64,000 nt of DNA from positions 1-64,000 of the forward strand of contig JAZQFC010000015.1 in NCBI GenBank assembly GCA_045539315.1. The letters are read 5' to 3'. The position numbers and the translations under genes were made by a program. Positions 15,580 through 25,127 of the stretch are shown in pieces. Every line of letters starts with the position of its first letter. The stretch's first letter is position 1. The DNA is from RUG11462 sp045539315 (GTDB lineage: Bacteria > Bacillota > Clostridia > Oscillospirales > Acutalibacteraceae). Under the pieces are notes generated by a model, which was not told the DNA's origin, did not search any database, and saw nothing but the letters and a program-made list of their open reading frames with translations.

Positions 15580-15758
15580 AAATATGCAAGGTAAATATTC
15601 CCCCTAAAATATTAATACTTGCAACTGTTTGCCGGTCGGAAGTGATTCCCCCGACCGGCTGAACAGACAAAGTAACTTACTACGGTACAGAATTTGTACT
15701 TTTTCATATTTCCCCTTTGAAAACAAAATAAGGCGCCTTGCGGCGCCTTATTTTGTTT
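15580..15758 (+). ncRNA. candidate small RNA with two strong hairpins
   Basis: No ORF is supported in the gap between the 6S terminator and copA. The gap contains a long GC-rich hairpin at 15625-15666 (CTGTT/AACAG plus GCCGGTCGG/CCGACCGGC, loop AAGTGATTCCC). About 55 bases later comes a very strong intrinsic terminator (15721-15758). A TATTATAAAT-like stretch lies just before 15590. copA has its own consensus promoter after the terminator, so this looks like a separate short transcript. The 5' end is approximate and the strand is inferred from the order hairpin then terminator. Confidence 0.4.
15721..15758 (+). terminator. strong terminator upstream of copA
   Basis: Near-perfect long stem AAACAAAATAAGGCGC/GCGCCTTATTTTGTTT around a short CTTGCG loop. 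Confidence 0.85.
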
Positions 15759-15778
15759 ATAAAACTATACTAATTCGG

Positions 15779-15807
15779 TTGACTTTTAATGTTTTAATGT
15801 GTATAAT
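15779..15807 (+). promoter_or_regulatory. copA consensus promoter
   Basis: TTGACT (15779-15784), 17-base spacer, perfect TATAAT (15802-15807), 27 bases before the copA ATG. No obvious CopY or CsoR operator was recognised. Confidence 0.88.
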
Positions 15808-15833
15808 ATAATCAATAAAATTAAGGAGAATTT

Positions 15834-18056
15834 ATGATAGAAAAGATTTTTGTTATTGGTGGTATGAGTTGCGCTGCTTGTAGTGCAAGTGTTGAAAGAG
15901 TCACAAAGAGAATTGACGGTGTTGAAAGTTGTTCTGTTAACCTTACCACTGCTAAAATGAATGTTGTTTTTGATGGCAAGAATGAAACACAAGAGAAAAT
16001 TATTTCTGCCGTTGTTAAAGCAGGATTTACTATTAGCGAAGAAAAAGCAGAAGTTAAGAGTGATAAAACTTCTAATAAAAAATCATCAACTATGCCTATT
16101 ATTTTGAGTTTTGTTTTTTGCTTTTTCCTTCTTTATATTTCTATGGGGCATATGCTTATTAAAGGTTTACCACTACCCCACTTTTTAAACCCTGACATTT
16201 ACCCATACAACTTTGCAATTGCACAAATGTTACTTACAATTCCTATTTTGTTTATTGGCAGAAAGTTTTTTATCAACGGTTTTCGTTCGCTTTTCTTGCT
16301 TCATCCTAATATGGATTCTTTGGTTGCAATCGGCTCTTCTGCCTCTTTTATTTATAGTTTGTACTTAACTTTTACTATTCCAATTTCTAATCACAACATT
16401 GCTCACGAACTTTATTTTGAATCTTCTGCGGTAGTTCTGACTTTTATAATGCTTGGCAAGTTTTTGGAAAATAGAAACAAAGAAAAAACTAAAGATACTA
16501 TTAAAAAATTAATGAATTTATCTCCAGAAACTGCTGTTTTAATAGAAGATAATAAAGAACAGATTATTAAAACTGATGAACTTAAAATCGGCGATACAGT
16601 TTTAATAAAACCAGGTAGCAAAATTCCTACTGACTGTGTTGTAATTAGTGGTGAAAGTGATGTTGATGAATCAATGCTCACAGGCGAAAGTTTACCTGTG
16701 CACAAAACTACTGATGATAATTTAACAGGCGGAAGTTTGAATTTAGATGGTGTTTTATACGCAAAAGTTACACACATTGGCGAAGACACTACTTTGCAAA
16801 AAATCATTAAAATAGTTGAAAATGCTCAAGGCAAAAAAGCACCTATCGCCAAAATTGCTGATAAAGTTGCTGGTGTTTTTGTTCCTACTGTTATTGCAAT
16901 TGCAATAATAACTGCAATTATTTGGTTAATCTTTTCAAGCGATAAGTCATTAGCGCTTAAAACATTTGTTAGTGTTTTGGTTATTGCTTGTCCTTGTTCG
17001 CTTGGACTTGCTACTCCTACTGCGATTATGGTTGGCACCGGTCTTGGCGCTTCAAACGGAATTCTTATAAAAAGCGGTGAAGCGCTCGAAAGAGCAAATG
17101 ATACTAAAACTATTATTTTTGATAAAACAGGCACATTAACAAATGGCAAAATGACTGTTGACACTGTTGAGTGCAACATTGATGAAAAAGAATTTTTAAA
17201 AGTTATTTCGTCTATTGAAAGTTTATCTGAACATCCAATTGCAAAAGCGATTTGTAACTACTGTGAAACTGGAGAAAGGCTTGAATTTTCTGAATATAAA
17301 AACATATCGGGTAAAGGTTTATTTGCTATTTATAACAGCGATAAATACCTTTGTGGTAACAAACGTTTGTTAGCGGAAAATAATATTTCAACTGATGAGT
17401 TTGAAGAAAGTGCTAACAAATTAGTTTCACAAGGAAAGACAATTGTCTATTTAGCAAAAAACGATAAATTGCTTGGAATTGTTTCTGTTTCAGATACAAT
17501 AAGAAATGAAACTAAAGATGTTATAAATAAATTAAAACAAATGAATATCAAAACTGTTATGCTTACAGGCGATAACGAATCTTGTGCAGAATTCATCGGC
17601 GAACAAATAGATATTGATGAAATATATTCACAAGTTTTGCCTGGCCAAAAAGCAGATGTTGTTGAAAAACTAAAAAGCAACGGTACAGTTATGATGGTTG
17701 GCGATGGAATTAACGATTCCCCTGCTCTTGCAACTGCAGATATTGGTGTTGCGGTTGCAAACGGTAGCGATATTGCTATTGAATCGGCAGACATTGTTTT
17801 AATGAATTCTGACTTGAATTGTGTTTTAAAATCGGTGGTTTTATCTAAACTTACTATAAGAAATATTAAACAAAATCTATTCTGGGCATTTCTTTACAAC
17901 TGCATAGGTATTCCAATTGCGGCAGGTGTTTTATACCCTATCTTTGGTGTTTTATTAAACCCAATGTTTGCAGGACTTGCAATGTCTTTGAGTTCTGTAT
18001 GTGTTGTTGGTAATGCTTTAAGATTAAAAACAAAGAAACTTGATAAAGCGAGGTAA
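15834..18056 (+). CDS. copA: copper-translocating P-type ATPase
   Basis: A 740-residue P1B-type ATPase that exports Cu(I). One N-terminal heavy-metal domain carries GMSCAACS (9-16). About eight membrane helices follow, including the metal-site CPC in VIACPCSLG (about 386). Also present are TGES, phosphorylation motif DKTGTLT (about 429), SEHPIAKAI, GDGINDSP (about 622), and the M7/M8 Tyr/Asn and Met/Ser residues at the C-terminus. An AAGGAG site precedes the ATG. A CopZ-like chaperone gene begins 6 bases after the stop. Confidence 0.95.
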   Translation: MIEKIFVIGGMSCAACSASVERVTKRIDGVESCSVNLTTAKMNVVFDGKNETQEKIISAVVKAGFTISEEKAEVKSDKTSNKKSSTMPIILSFVFCFFLLYISMGHMLIKGLPLPHFLNPDIYPYNFAIAQMLLTIPILFIGRKFFINGFRSLFLLHPNMDSLVAIGSSASFIYSLYLTFTIPISNHNIAHELYFESSAVVLTFIMLGKFLENRNKEKTKDTIKKLMNLSPETAVLIEDNKEQIIKTDELKIGDTVLIKPGSKIPTDCVVISGESDVDESMLTGESLPVHKTTDDNLTGGSLNLDGVLYAKVTHIGEDTTLQKIIKIVENAQGKKAPIAKIADKVAGVFVPTVIAIAIITAIIWLIFSSDKSLALKTFVSVLVIACPCSLGLATPTAIMVGTGLGASNGILIKSGEALERANDTKTIIFDKTGTLTNGKMTVDTVECNIDEKEFLKVISSIESLSEHPIAKAICNYCETGERLEFSEYKNISGKGLFAIYNSDKYLCGNKRLLAENNISTDEFEESANKLVSQGKTIVYLAKNDKLLGIVSVSDTIRNETKDVINKLKQMNIKTVMLTGDNESCAEFIGEQIDIDEIYSQVLPGQKADVVEKLKSNGTVMMVGDGINDSPALATADIGVAVANGSDIAIESADIVLMNSDLNCVLKSVVLSKLTIRNIKQNLFWAFLYNCIGIPIAAGVLYPIFGVLLNPMFAGLAMSLSSVCVVGNALRLKTKKLDKAR

Positions 18057-18061
18057 AAACA

Positions 18062-18250
18062 ATGAAAGTAATTAAAGTTGAAGGAATGCATTGTGAAAAA
18101 TGCGTTCAAAGAATCAAAACCGCTCTCGATGAAAAAGGTATTAGCCATGAGATTTCATTAGCAGACGCTACTGTTTCTATTGACGGTTGTGAGCATTGTT
18201 TAGCAACTGCAAAAGAAGTTATTTATGATTTAGGTTTTGATGTAGAATAA
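18062..18250 (+). CDS. copZ: CopZ-like copper chaperone (heavy-metal-associated domain)
   Basis: A 62-residue single heavy-metal-associated domain with VEGMHCEKCVQRI carrying the metal-binding CxxC. A second Cys pair lies in GCEHCLATA at about residues 44-48, which is unusual for CopZ and might add a metal site. It starts 6 bases after copA with GAGGT as ribosome site, so the two are co-translated. It would deliver Cu(I) to CopA. Confidence 0.85.
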   Translation: MKVIKVEGMHCEKCVQRIKTALDEKGISHEISLADATVSIDGCEHCLATAKEVIYDLGFDVE

Positions 18251-18259
18251 TAAAAAATC

Positions 18260-18294
18260 AACACACCCCACAGCAAAAACTGTGGGGTGTGTTT
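18260..18294 (+). terminator. copAZ terminator
   Basis: Perfect 14-bp stem AACACACCCCACAG/CTGTGGGGTGTGTT with a CAAAAA-type loop. The remaining 18295-18455 is AT-rich and nothing is seen in it. Confidence 0.88.
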
Positions 18295-18455
18295 TGGTGT
18301 TCAAAGATAATTAGAATAAATCTAATAATCTACATAAAATTATGATACTGCTAGAAGCAGTATGTAAAAAATATTCAAATTTTTTACAAGAATATTTTAC
18401 CATATTTTATTTTAAAATGCAACTACTTTTTTAATTTTTTTGAAAAAATTGTAAA

Positions 18456-18489
18456 AAAAGCCTTGAAATCAAATGATTTCAAGGCTTTT
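18456..18489 (-). terminator. terminator of the FabG-like gene
   Basis: Stem AAAAGCCTTGAAATC/GATTTCAAGGCTTTT with an AAAT loop and a T run on the minus strand. Confidence 0.88.
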
Positions 18490-18493
18490 AATT

Positions 18494-19213
18494 TTATATC
18501 ATTCCACCATCAACGGTAATTGTTTGGCCAGTTATAAAAGAAGCGTCATCACTAATCAAAAATTTAACAACTTTTGATATATCACTTGGCGTACCATTTC
18601 GCATAAGAGATGTATCACTAGCAAGAGCGTCTAAATCTTCATTTGATAAATTATCAAGCATATCTGTTAAAATAACACCCGGCGCTACTGCATTTACATT
18701 AATTCCAGATGGACCTACTTCTTTTGCAAGTGCTTTTGTCATACCGATTACAGCAGATTTTGAAGCAGAGTAAACAACTTCACAAGAGCCACCGCAAACT
18801 CCCCAAATAGATGAAATATTTACGATTTTACCTTGCTTATTGTTAATCATATTCGGCAAAATTGCTTTTGTTAGTGCAAAAACGCCCTTAACATTTGTAT
18901 CAAAAATCTTATCATAATCTTGCTCGCTTATATCGGTAAACAATGCAGTTTTAGCAACACCTGCATTATTTATAAGAGCATAGATATTATTAAACTCTGA
19001 TAAAATTATTCGAGCGGTTTCATTTACCTGATTGTAATTTGAAATATTGCATTTATAGGTTTTGATGTTTTGAGAATTTTGCTCTAATTCTTTTGCAAGA
19101 CTCTCATTTTCTTTATAAAGACCGATAACAAAATAACCGCATTCGGCTAAATCAAGCGCTATTTGTCTTCCAATTCCACGAGTAACACCCGTTACAATTA
19201 CATTTTTTATCAT
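18494..19213 (-). CDS. FabG-like 3-oxoacyl-ACP reductase (SDR family)
   Basis: A 239-residue short-chain dehydrogenase. It has the cofactor motif TGVTRGIG (8-15), NNAG (about 86), catalytic Ser in NISSIWG and the YSASK tetrad. It ends DGGMI, as FabG proteins do with TITVDGGMI. Reduction of 3-oxoacyl-ACP with NADPH is the likely reaction, but many SDRs share this pattern and no fab genes lie nearby. Only a poor ribosome site (TAGG) precedes the ATG. A MITE lies immediately upstream and may have separated the gene from a former promoter. Confidence 0.75.
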   Translation of the reverse strand: MIKNVIVTGVTRGIGRQIALDLAECGYFVIGLYKENESLAKELEQNSQNIKTYKCNISNYNQVNETARIILSEFNNIYALINNAGVAKTALFTDISEQDYDKIFDTNVKGVFALTKAILPNMINNKQGKIVNISSIWGVCGGSCEVVYSASKSAVIGMTKALAKEVGPSGINVNAVAPGVILTDMLDNLSNEDLDALASDTSLMRNGTPSDISKVVKFLISDDASFITGQTITVDGGMI

Positions 19214-19224
19214 AATTATTTACC

Positions 19225-19501
19225 TAGGGTAAGACGACAAATCCGAACTCGTTTTAAAAAGGAGGATTTTCGCCATACTATCGTTAAAATACTCGGTAAT
19301 CCGACAGGATTACCTGCGTTTTGTGCCTTAGTAGAACAAAAATCTTCTCTTTTTAAAATCTTCGACCTTAAAGCGTAAAGATTTTGATTGATTTTTGTTC
19401 TATTTGGGCGAAGTAATATTTGCATATTGCAAGAACAAATAGGATAAAAAGTGACAAAATATACCGCTTTAAGGCGGGTTGGGATTTGTCGTCTTACCCT
19501 A
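19225..19501. mobile_element. MITE-like element with 20-bp terminal inverted repeats
   Basis: A 277-base non-coding element with perfect terminal inverted repeats: TAGGGTAAGACGACAAATCC at 19225-19244 and its complement at 19482-19501. The outermost TA may be a duplicated TA target. The interior has nested inverted repeats, including TAGAACAAAAATC/GATTTTTGTTCTA and GTAATCC-GACA-GGATTAC. It encodes no credible protein. The right repeat forms the end of the phosphoglycerate mutase gene, supplying its TAA stop. Confidence 0.85.
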
Positions 19502-20693
19502 AAAACATTGGCATTAAATCAACACTTTTATCAATATAAAGTCCTGATTTTTCTGCATTTTCTTCTGTGAAAGTTTCTGCGCCATCATATTTTACACTGC
19601 TATCAAAAATCATAAATGGCACTGGGTCTGATGAATGAGTTTTAGTAACAAGCGGTGTTGGGTGGTCAGGCATAACAAGTATTTTAAACTCGCCATATTT
19701 TGAAATTTCATCATAAAGTGGAGTTAAAATCTTTTCATCAATAAGTTCAATTGCGTTAACTTTATTTTCTGCCTCTCCCCTATGTCCGCACTCATCCGGC
19801 GCTTCAAGGTGAACAAAAACAAAATCATTTCTTGATAAAAGTTCTTTAGCAGTATTTGCTTTTTTATCAAAATCGGTGTCAATATAACCTGTTACACCAT
19901 CAATTTCGGCAACTTCCATTTTTGAAAGTTTACCAATACCACGAATCAAGTCAACCGCAGAAACTACAGCGCCACTTACACCAAACATATCTTTAAAGAA
20001 TGGTAATTGTGGTTTTTTACCCTCTCCCCAAAACCAAGCAGAGTTTGCAGGGCGTTTGCCTTCTTGCTTTCTTTTGATATTAACAGGGTGATTTTCTAAT
20101 ATTTCAACCGATTTTTTCATCATTTCAACAAAAGGCTCTGCGGCTTTTACTTTTGACAAATATTCGCCAATAACTTTATCAGAAATATCATGTGGCGGAG
20201 TAAATTCAAGACCTAAACCACCGAGTTTAGAAACTAAACAATGACGATATTGAACACCTGTGTAAAAAGCATTGTTTTCATCGCCAAAAGCCTCTTGCAA
20301 CGCTTTTATAAGTTCATCTGCTTCTTCGGTTGAAATATCTCCACCGCAGTAGTCAACCATAACTCTGTCTTCATAGTTTTTCGCGTCTGACAAAGTTACT
20401 AAATTGCAACGCATTGCAATTTCATCATCTTTTAGTTCAATACCAAGATTAGCGGCTTCAAGCGGAGAACGACCTGAATAACAAGTTTTTGCATCATAAC
20501 CTAAAACTGAAAGATTTGCAACATCACTACCTGGTTTCAAACCTTCGGCAACGGTTTTACACATACCGATTTTTGCATTTTTACAAAGTTTGTCCATCAT
20601 AGGTTTTTTAGCAACTTGCATTGGAGTTTTGCCACCTAAAACTTCATTTGGCAAGTCTGCCATACCATCACATAAAACAACTAAATATTTCAT
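19494..20693 (-). CDS. cofactor-independent phosphoglycerate mutase, archaeal (ApgM) type
   Basis: A 399-residue enzyme interconverting 3- and 2-phosphoglycerate. It belongs to the alkaline-phosphatase superfamily, ApgM branch: MKYLVVLCDGMADLP with the first metal Asp, KPGSDVANLSVLGYD with the catalytic Ser, HLEAPDECGHRG and VMPDHPTP as metal ligands. The last codons run into the inverted repeat of the adjacent MITE, which provides the stop. The original C-terminus may therefore have been a few residues different. It starts 12 bases after purL. Confidence 0.88.
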   Translation of the reverse strand: MKYLVVLCDGMADLPNEVLGGKTPMQVAKKPMMDKLCKNAKIGMCKTVAEGLKPGSDVANLSVLGYDAKTCYSGRSPLEAANLGIELKDDEIAMRCNLVTLSDAKNYEDRVMVDYCGGDISTEEADELIKALQEAFGDENNAFYTGVQYRHCLVSKLGGLGLEFTPPHDISDKVIGEYLSKVKAAEPFVEMMKKSVEILENHPVNIKRKQEGKRPANSAWFWGEGKKPQLPFFKDMFGVSGAVVSAVDLIRGIGKLSKMEVAEIDGVTGYIDTDFDKKANTAKELLSRNDFVFVHLEAPDECGHRGEAENKVNAIELIDEKILTPLYDEISKYGEFKILVMPDHPTPLVTKTHSSDPVPFMIFDSSVKYDGAETFTEENAEKSGLYIDKSVDLMPMFLG

Positions 20694-20705
20694 ATAACCC
20701 TCCGA

Positions 20706-23700
20706 TTAGTTTGCTTTAAAATAATTAATTCCTGCTTCAAAAATATGCATACCTCTATTATTAGGTATATTTGCAAAACAACCATTTGTTCTTCTTTGTG
20801 GTTGTGCTACTTTTCCTAAAATTCTACCATCAGGCGAAACAATTGCCTCAACTGCACAAGTAGATGCATCAGGATTAAATGGTAATTTTGCCGCAACTTT
20901 ATTATTGTTATCAACATATTGACCAACAACCTGGTTGCTATTAATAAGCGATAACATACACTTTTCATTTGCAACAAATCTTGATTTTGTTTGATAAGTT
21001 GCCTGACAATAAATATCGCCTGTTTTACAATTAGCCAACCAAGGCGATTTATTAGATGTGATTCTAGTTCTTACAAAGCCAGAAAATGGTCTTGAAAGCA
21101 CACTGTCTGCTAGGAAAGCGTCTTGTTGAGTTTCTTTATACTCGCCATCAGTTAAAAGACCTGTGCGAAGAAGCACGTCAAAACCTTCTTCAAAACCGAT
21201 AATTAAACCATCACGCGAAATCAAACCATTAACTGAATTTTTAATAGTTTCATTCATCATAACGCTATAAGCAAATTCAACTGAATAATTACTGTTTGCG
21301 CCAGATGGTAAACATAGAATCTGCGAGTTATCTATCTTTTGTGCCAATGTGTTAATAGAGTTTTGATAATCTTTTGGATTAACACAGTAAATATCAACTT
21401 CGCCACCTGCATTTTCAAAGGCTCTGCGACAGTCATTTGCGCCCGAAAAAGTAGTAAACACAGGTATAATTACCTTTGGTGTTTTAACTTCTTCTTTTGA
21501 CGAATATTTTTCATCTGTTGAATAAGGCTCAATTTTTGCCATTGCAGTTTTCTTTGCAGTTTTAGTAGGATAATATGTTTGCATTGGGCTTGTGAATGCA
21601 GATAAAGCGTCACTTAACGAAACAGTTTCATTATCAAAAATAAACTTATTTTCTTTAATTGTTTTGCCGATAATCAATGTATCCATACCAGAAAACGCAC
21701 CTGGATTTTGAGTTTCAATAACAATAGATGCGGTTTTTGCAGAAAACAAAGTATCTGCATCTAAATCTTCAAATTCAACGCCGATGTTATTACCAAAACT
21801 CATTTTTGCAACTGCTGCTGCGATACCACCTTCGTTTACAACACTAGCAGATAAAACTTTACCATTTTGCGATAAATAGTGAATTTGGCGATAAATTACT
21901 TTTGCTTTGTCATAATCAGGCAAACCTGTTCTTTGAACGATAGGCATTGGTACTAAAATAATGGTTGATTCTGATGATTTAAAATCAGGTGTAATAACTT
22001 CATTTCCTTTTAATACAGAAATCGCAAAGCAAGAAAAATCAAATACATCTTCGCCTGATTTTTCAATATTCAAATCATATGAAATCGATGGAATATTCAT
22101 ACCTATTTCAGTTGCAAAAGCACCAAAAACAGATGAAAACAAACTGCTATATTTTGATGGGAACCCTTTTGGCTCTGAAACACTTTGACAAATACCAAGT
22201 TTGGTATTAATTGAGTTTGCGCCCGCTGCCACGATTTTAGAAATACATTCCATTATTGAAAATGCAGCGCCATGATAAGGGCTTAAAGATGTAATTCTTG
22301 GGTTGCAACCATAAGAAATCGCAGTAACAGTGTTTGTATTGCCTGTTGAAGTAGGAATTTTACAAACAAAAGCATCTGCAGGAGTTATTTCGTTTTTGCC
22401 ACCATATGGCGCAACAACGCAACCTCCACCAACAGTTGAATCAAAACTTGATGAAACGCCTTTTTTAGAACAAATTGAGATATTTTTAAGATTTTGCAAA
22501 AACGCCTCACTTGTTGATAAATTTTGCAAATCAGAGCGGCTTTTATTTAAGTCAACTTTTTTGCCAGATAAGTCATTTATCAAAACGCTGTGTCTTTCAG
22601 TGTCTTCAAGTGCATTAATAAACTCGGTTGAGATGTTAGCAACTTGTTTTTTACCGTTTTTAACAATTAAATAAGGCTCTTTTTTGATTTGACCAATAAT
22701 GTGAGAAGAAAGCCCCACGCTAGAGCAAACTGCTTTAACCTTATCAATGTTTTCTTTTGAAACAACAACTGCGCTTCTGCAATTGCTAACGCTCAAAGCC
22801 AAGTGAGAAAATGGCAAACAATGACTTTTAACCATTCTGTTTATGTCAATTTCAACACCATAAAACTCTTTTAAAAGACCTGCAACAATACCATTTGAAA
22901 AGTCCAAAGTCTTTTTAATATAGGTTTCATTTGCAACTAATTTATAAAATTGGTTAATTTTTTCTCTTTGTAAAAAGTTATTCTTTTGCTTAAAGTTTTT
23001 ATCATACAAATCTTCGGTTCTCAACTTACTGCCAAGCATTACAACATAGTCATCTTCAACTAATTTTAAAACTGTTGCAGATTTTATACCTGAAAACGCA
23101 GTTGCAGTATAATTTATCGGTCTTTTGATGTTTTTACTATAAATCTGACCGCCTAATGCCGAAGCGATACCAAGTTCCCTATTCATTTGGGCTACTTTTG
23201 ATGTTATGTAGTCACCACTTGAAACATTATCAAAAGTAAGTGTTGAAAATGGGCGATGTTTTCTATCAACAAACGGATGGCAGTCTAAACAAAGCGACTG
23301 ATATGCTTCTAAAGATTCATCGCTTGATTTTAATGTTATATCAAAACCATTTTGACCATCTGATTTTCCTGCTTTAAATGATATTAAATATTGTTCAACG
23401 ACGCCATTTACATCAACAGGAGTTTGAATATAAGGTTTTCCATCTTCAATAATAATATCTTGAATCTGACCTTTATTTTTCATATAATCATAGCCTGCGT
23501 CTGCAATATCTTTAATAGAAATTGCGCCTGATTTTTCAATACCTGCTTGTTCACGCAAACTTACAAACTCATCAATAGTAGTTTTGAGTGGTGAATTGCC
23601 TAAAACTTCATCAAAATTAATCTCATTAAACTTTCTGTTTTGCGCTGAAAATTTTGAGTTTAAAACCGAATCAATTGCATATAATTCGACTAAAGTTGGA

Positions 23701-24320
23701 TTTCTTTTAAGAAGTTTGAAATAATCTCTTATAATGCAAAGCATTTCTTTTGACATTTTCAAAGATGTTGTATTAAGATATTGATAAATTTGAACATCAT
23801 TTTTCTCTAAAAAGTCATCATCAACAAAAGAATCGCCAAAATCATACTCATCATCTGCAATGCTTAATGCTTTGTTGTTGTCAGGCAATGTATAATATTT
23901 TTTATCAATAAGAAGGCTTTTGATTTCATCTAATTTATAGTCATTTAAAAGTTCAGAAACTGCAATGATTTTAGAATATTTAATTTTATAATTTCCGTTG
24001 ATTCCAATAGAACGGGCAAAACTGCGCAAGTTAAACAACTTCTCTTCAAATTTGCCGTCAATTGGAGAAACTGCAAAGTTACGCCAACCGCTGGTGAGTG
24101 GCAAATAATCAAGAAAAGTAGTATCAGTATTTTCATTTACAAGGTAATTTTTACAAAGCGAGTCAAACTCATCTTTTGTAAGACCATCAAAATCAAATCT
24201 TTCAAAAATTCTTACCTCACTTTGTGGTTCTAACGAGATGTAATTTCTAATAAAACCTAAAAGGTTTTTAGCGCTATTATCAAGACCTCGCTTTTTTTCA
24301 ATATATATTCTAAAAACCAA
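20706..24320 (-). CDS. purL: phosphoribosylformylglycinamidine synthase, single-chain
   Basis: A 1204-residue FGAM synthase catalysing the fourth step of purine synthesis. An N-terminal PurS-like region, two AIRS-type synthase domains (with GGGCVVAPYGGK) and a C-terminal glutamine amidotransferase region are fused in one chain. Bacillus splits this into PurS/Q/L. The chosen start is TTG at 24320: GGAGG lies 8 bases upstream and the protein then opens MVFRIYIEKKRG, as relatives do. An in-frame GTG at 24335 overlaps the ribosome site and is rejected. The apgM gene follows. Confidence 0.88.
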   Translation of the reverse strand: MVFRIYIEKKRGLDNSAKNLLGFIRNYISLEPQSEVRIFERFDFDGLTKDEFDSLCKNYLVNENTDTTFLDYLPLTSGWRNFAVSPIDGKFEEKLFNLRSFARSIGINGNYKIKYSKIIAVSELLNDYKLDEIKSLLIDKKYYTLPDNNKALSIADDEYDFGDSFVDDDFLEKNDVQIYQYLNTTSLKMSKEMLCIIRDYFKLLKRNPTLVELYAIDSVLNSKFSAQNRKFNEINFDEVLGNSPLKTTIDEFVSLREQAGIEKSGAISIKDIADAGYDYMKNKGQIQDIIIEDGKPYIQTPVDVNGVVEQYLISFKAGKSDGQNGFDITLKSSDESLEAYQSLCLDCHPFVDRKHRPFSTLTFDNVSSGDYITSKVAQMNRELGIASALGGQIYSKNIKRPINYTATAFSGIKSATVLKLVEDDYVVMLGSKLRTEDLYDKNFKQKNNFLQREKINQFYKLVANETYIKKTLDFSNGIVAGLLKEFYGVEIDINRMVKSHCLPFSHLALSVSNCRSAVVVSKENIDKVKAVCSSVGLSSHIIGQIKKEPYLIVKNGKKQVANISTEFINALEDTERHSVLINDLSGKKVDLNKSRSDLQNLSTSEAFLQNLKNISICSKKGVSSSFDSTVGGGCVVAPYGGKNEITPADAFVCKIPTSTGNTNTVTAISYGCNPRITSLSPYHGAAFSIMECISKIVAAGANSINTKLGICQSVSEPKGFPSKYSSLFSSVFGAFATEIGMNIPSISYDLNIEKSGEDVFDFSCFAISVLKGNEVITPDFKSSESTIILVPMPIVQRTGLPDYDKAKVIYRQIHYLSQNGKVLSASVVNEGGIAAAVAKMSFGNNIGVEFEDLDADTLFSAKTASIVIETQNPGAFSGMDTLIIGKTIKENKFIFDNETVSLSDALSAFTSPMQTYYPTKTAKKTAMAKIEPYSTDEKYSSKEEVKTPKVIIPVFTTFSGANDCRRAFENAGGEVDIYCVNPKDYQNSINTLAQKIDNSQILCLPSGANSNYSVEFAYSVMMNETIKNSVNGLISRDGLIIGFEEGFDVLLRTGLLTDGEYKETQQDAFLADSVLSRPFSGFVRTRITSNKSPWLANCKTGDIYCQATYQTKSRFVANEKCMLSLINSNQVVGQYVDNNNKVAAKLPFNPDASTCAVEAIVSPDGRILGKVAQPQRRTNGCFANIPNNRGMHIFEAGINYFKAN

Positions 24321-24358
24321 AATCCAAGCCTCCACTTAAATTTATTAAAATTATAATT

Positions 24359-24387
24359 ATTATACCATTGATTTTTACTTTTTTCAA
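24359..24387 (-). promoter_or_regulatory. purL promoter
   Basis: The minus strand reads TTGAAA (24387-24382), a 17-base spacer and TATAAT (24364-24359). No PurR box or purine riboswitch was recognised. Confidence 0.78.
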
Positions 24388-24434
24388 TGATATTATATAT
24401 AAAAGATTATATTTTTTAAGGATTTTTTATTGAT

Positions 24435-25127
24435 ATGAATGTTAAAACAACAAAAAAAGCATTTATTTCTACCCTACCTGTTATGGCCGGTTATGTTGTA
24501 CTAGCGATAGGGTTTGGAATTTTGATGAATGCTAAAGGTTATGGTATTTTTTGGGCTCTTGCTATGAGTGTTTTTATTTATGCCGGCTCTATGCAATATC
24601 TTGCTATTGATTTGTTAACCGGTGGCGTGTCTTTAATTACTGCCGCGATTACTACTCTTATGGTAAACGGAAGACATTTATTTTATGGCATTTCAATGAT
24701 AGATAAATATAAAAATACAGGGCTAAAAAAGCCGTATTTAATTTTTGCGCTGACCGATGAAACATATTCTTTGAATTGTGCAACAGCGCCTGAAGATGTT
24801 GAAAACAAGTCGCTTTATTACTTTTTAGTTTCTGTTTTTAATCAAAGTTACTGGGTTATTGGCACTTTAATCGGCTCTGTGTTAGGAAATATTATTCCTT
24901 TTAATACAAAGGGTATTGATTTCGCACTAACAGCGCTTTTTGTAACAATTTTTGTTGAGCAATATAAATCTGCAAAAAATCACATTCCAAGCATTGTTGG
25001 AATTGTTTGTTCTATAATTTGTTTGCTAATATTTAAAGCAGATAAATTTTTAATTCCTACTATGATTTTAATTACCGTTGTTTTAACTGTTTTAAGACAT
25101 TTTAAGCGAGGTGAAAACAATGGATAA
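24435..25127 (+). CDS. azlC: branched-chain amino acid exporter large subunit AzlC
   Basis: A 230-residue membrane protein of the AzlC family. It has FISTLPVMAGYVVLAIGFG, FIYAGSMQYLAI and the conserved NGRHLFYGISM loop, with about six to seven helices. With AzlD it exports branched-chain amino acids or analogues such as azaleucine. It overlaps azlD by 8 bases. A convincing promoter was not found, and the ribosome site (AAGGATTTT) is somewhat distant. Confidence 0.9.
   Translation: MNVKTTKKAFISTLPVMAGYVVLAIGFGILMNAKGYGIFWALAMSVFIYAGSMQYLAIDLLTGGVSLITAAITTLMVNGRHLFYGISMIDKYKNTGLKKPYLIFALTDETYSLNCATAPEDVENKSLYYFLVSVFNQSYWVIGTLIGSVLGNIIPFNTKGIDFALTALFVTIFVEQYKSAKNHIPSIVGIVCSIICLLIFKADKFLIPTMILITVVLTVLRHFKRGENNG

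Noticed and set aside
15629..15811. 60-residue plus-strand ORF between the small RNA candidate and copA
   Set aside because: It runs through a strong hairpin, a terminator and the copA promoter; not coding.
19163..19425. Short ORFs across the MITE on both strands
   Set aside because: They arise from the inverted-repeat structure and have no ribosome site, and the element ends match a non-coding MITE.
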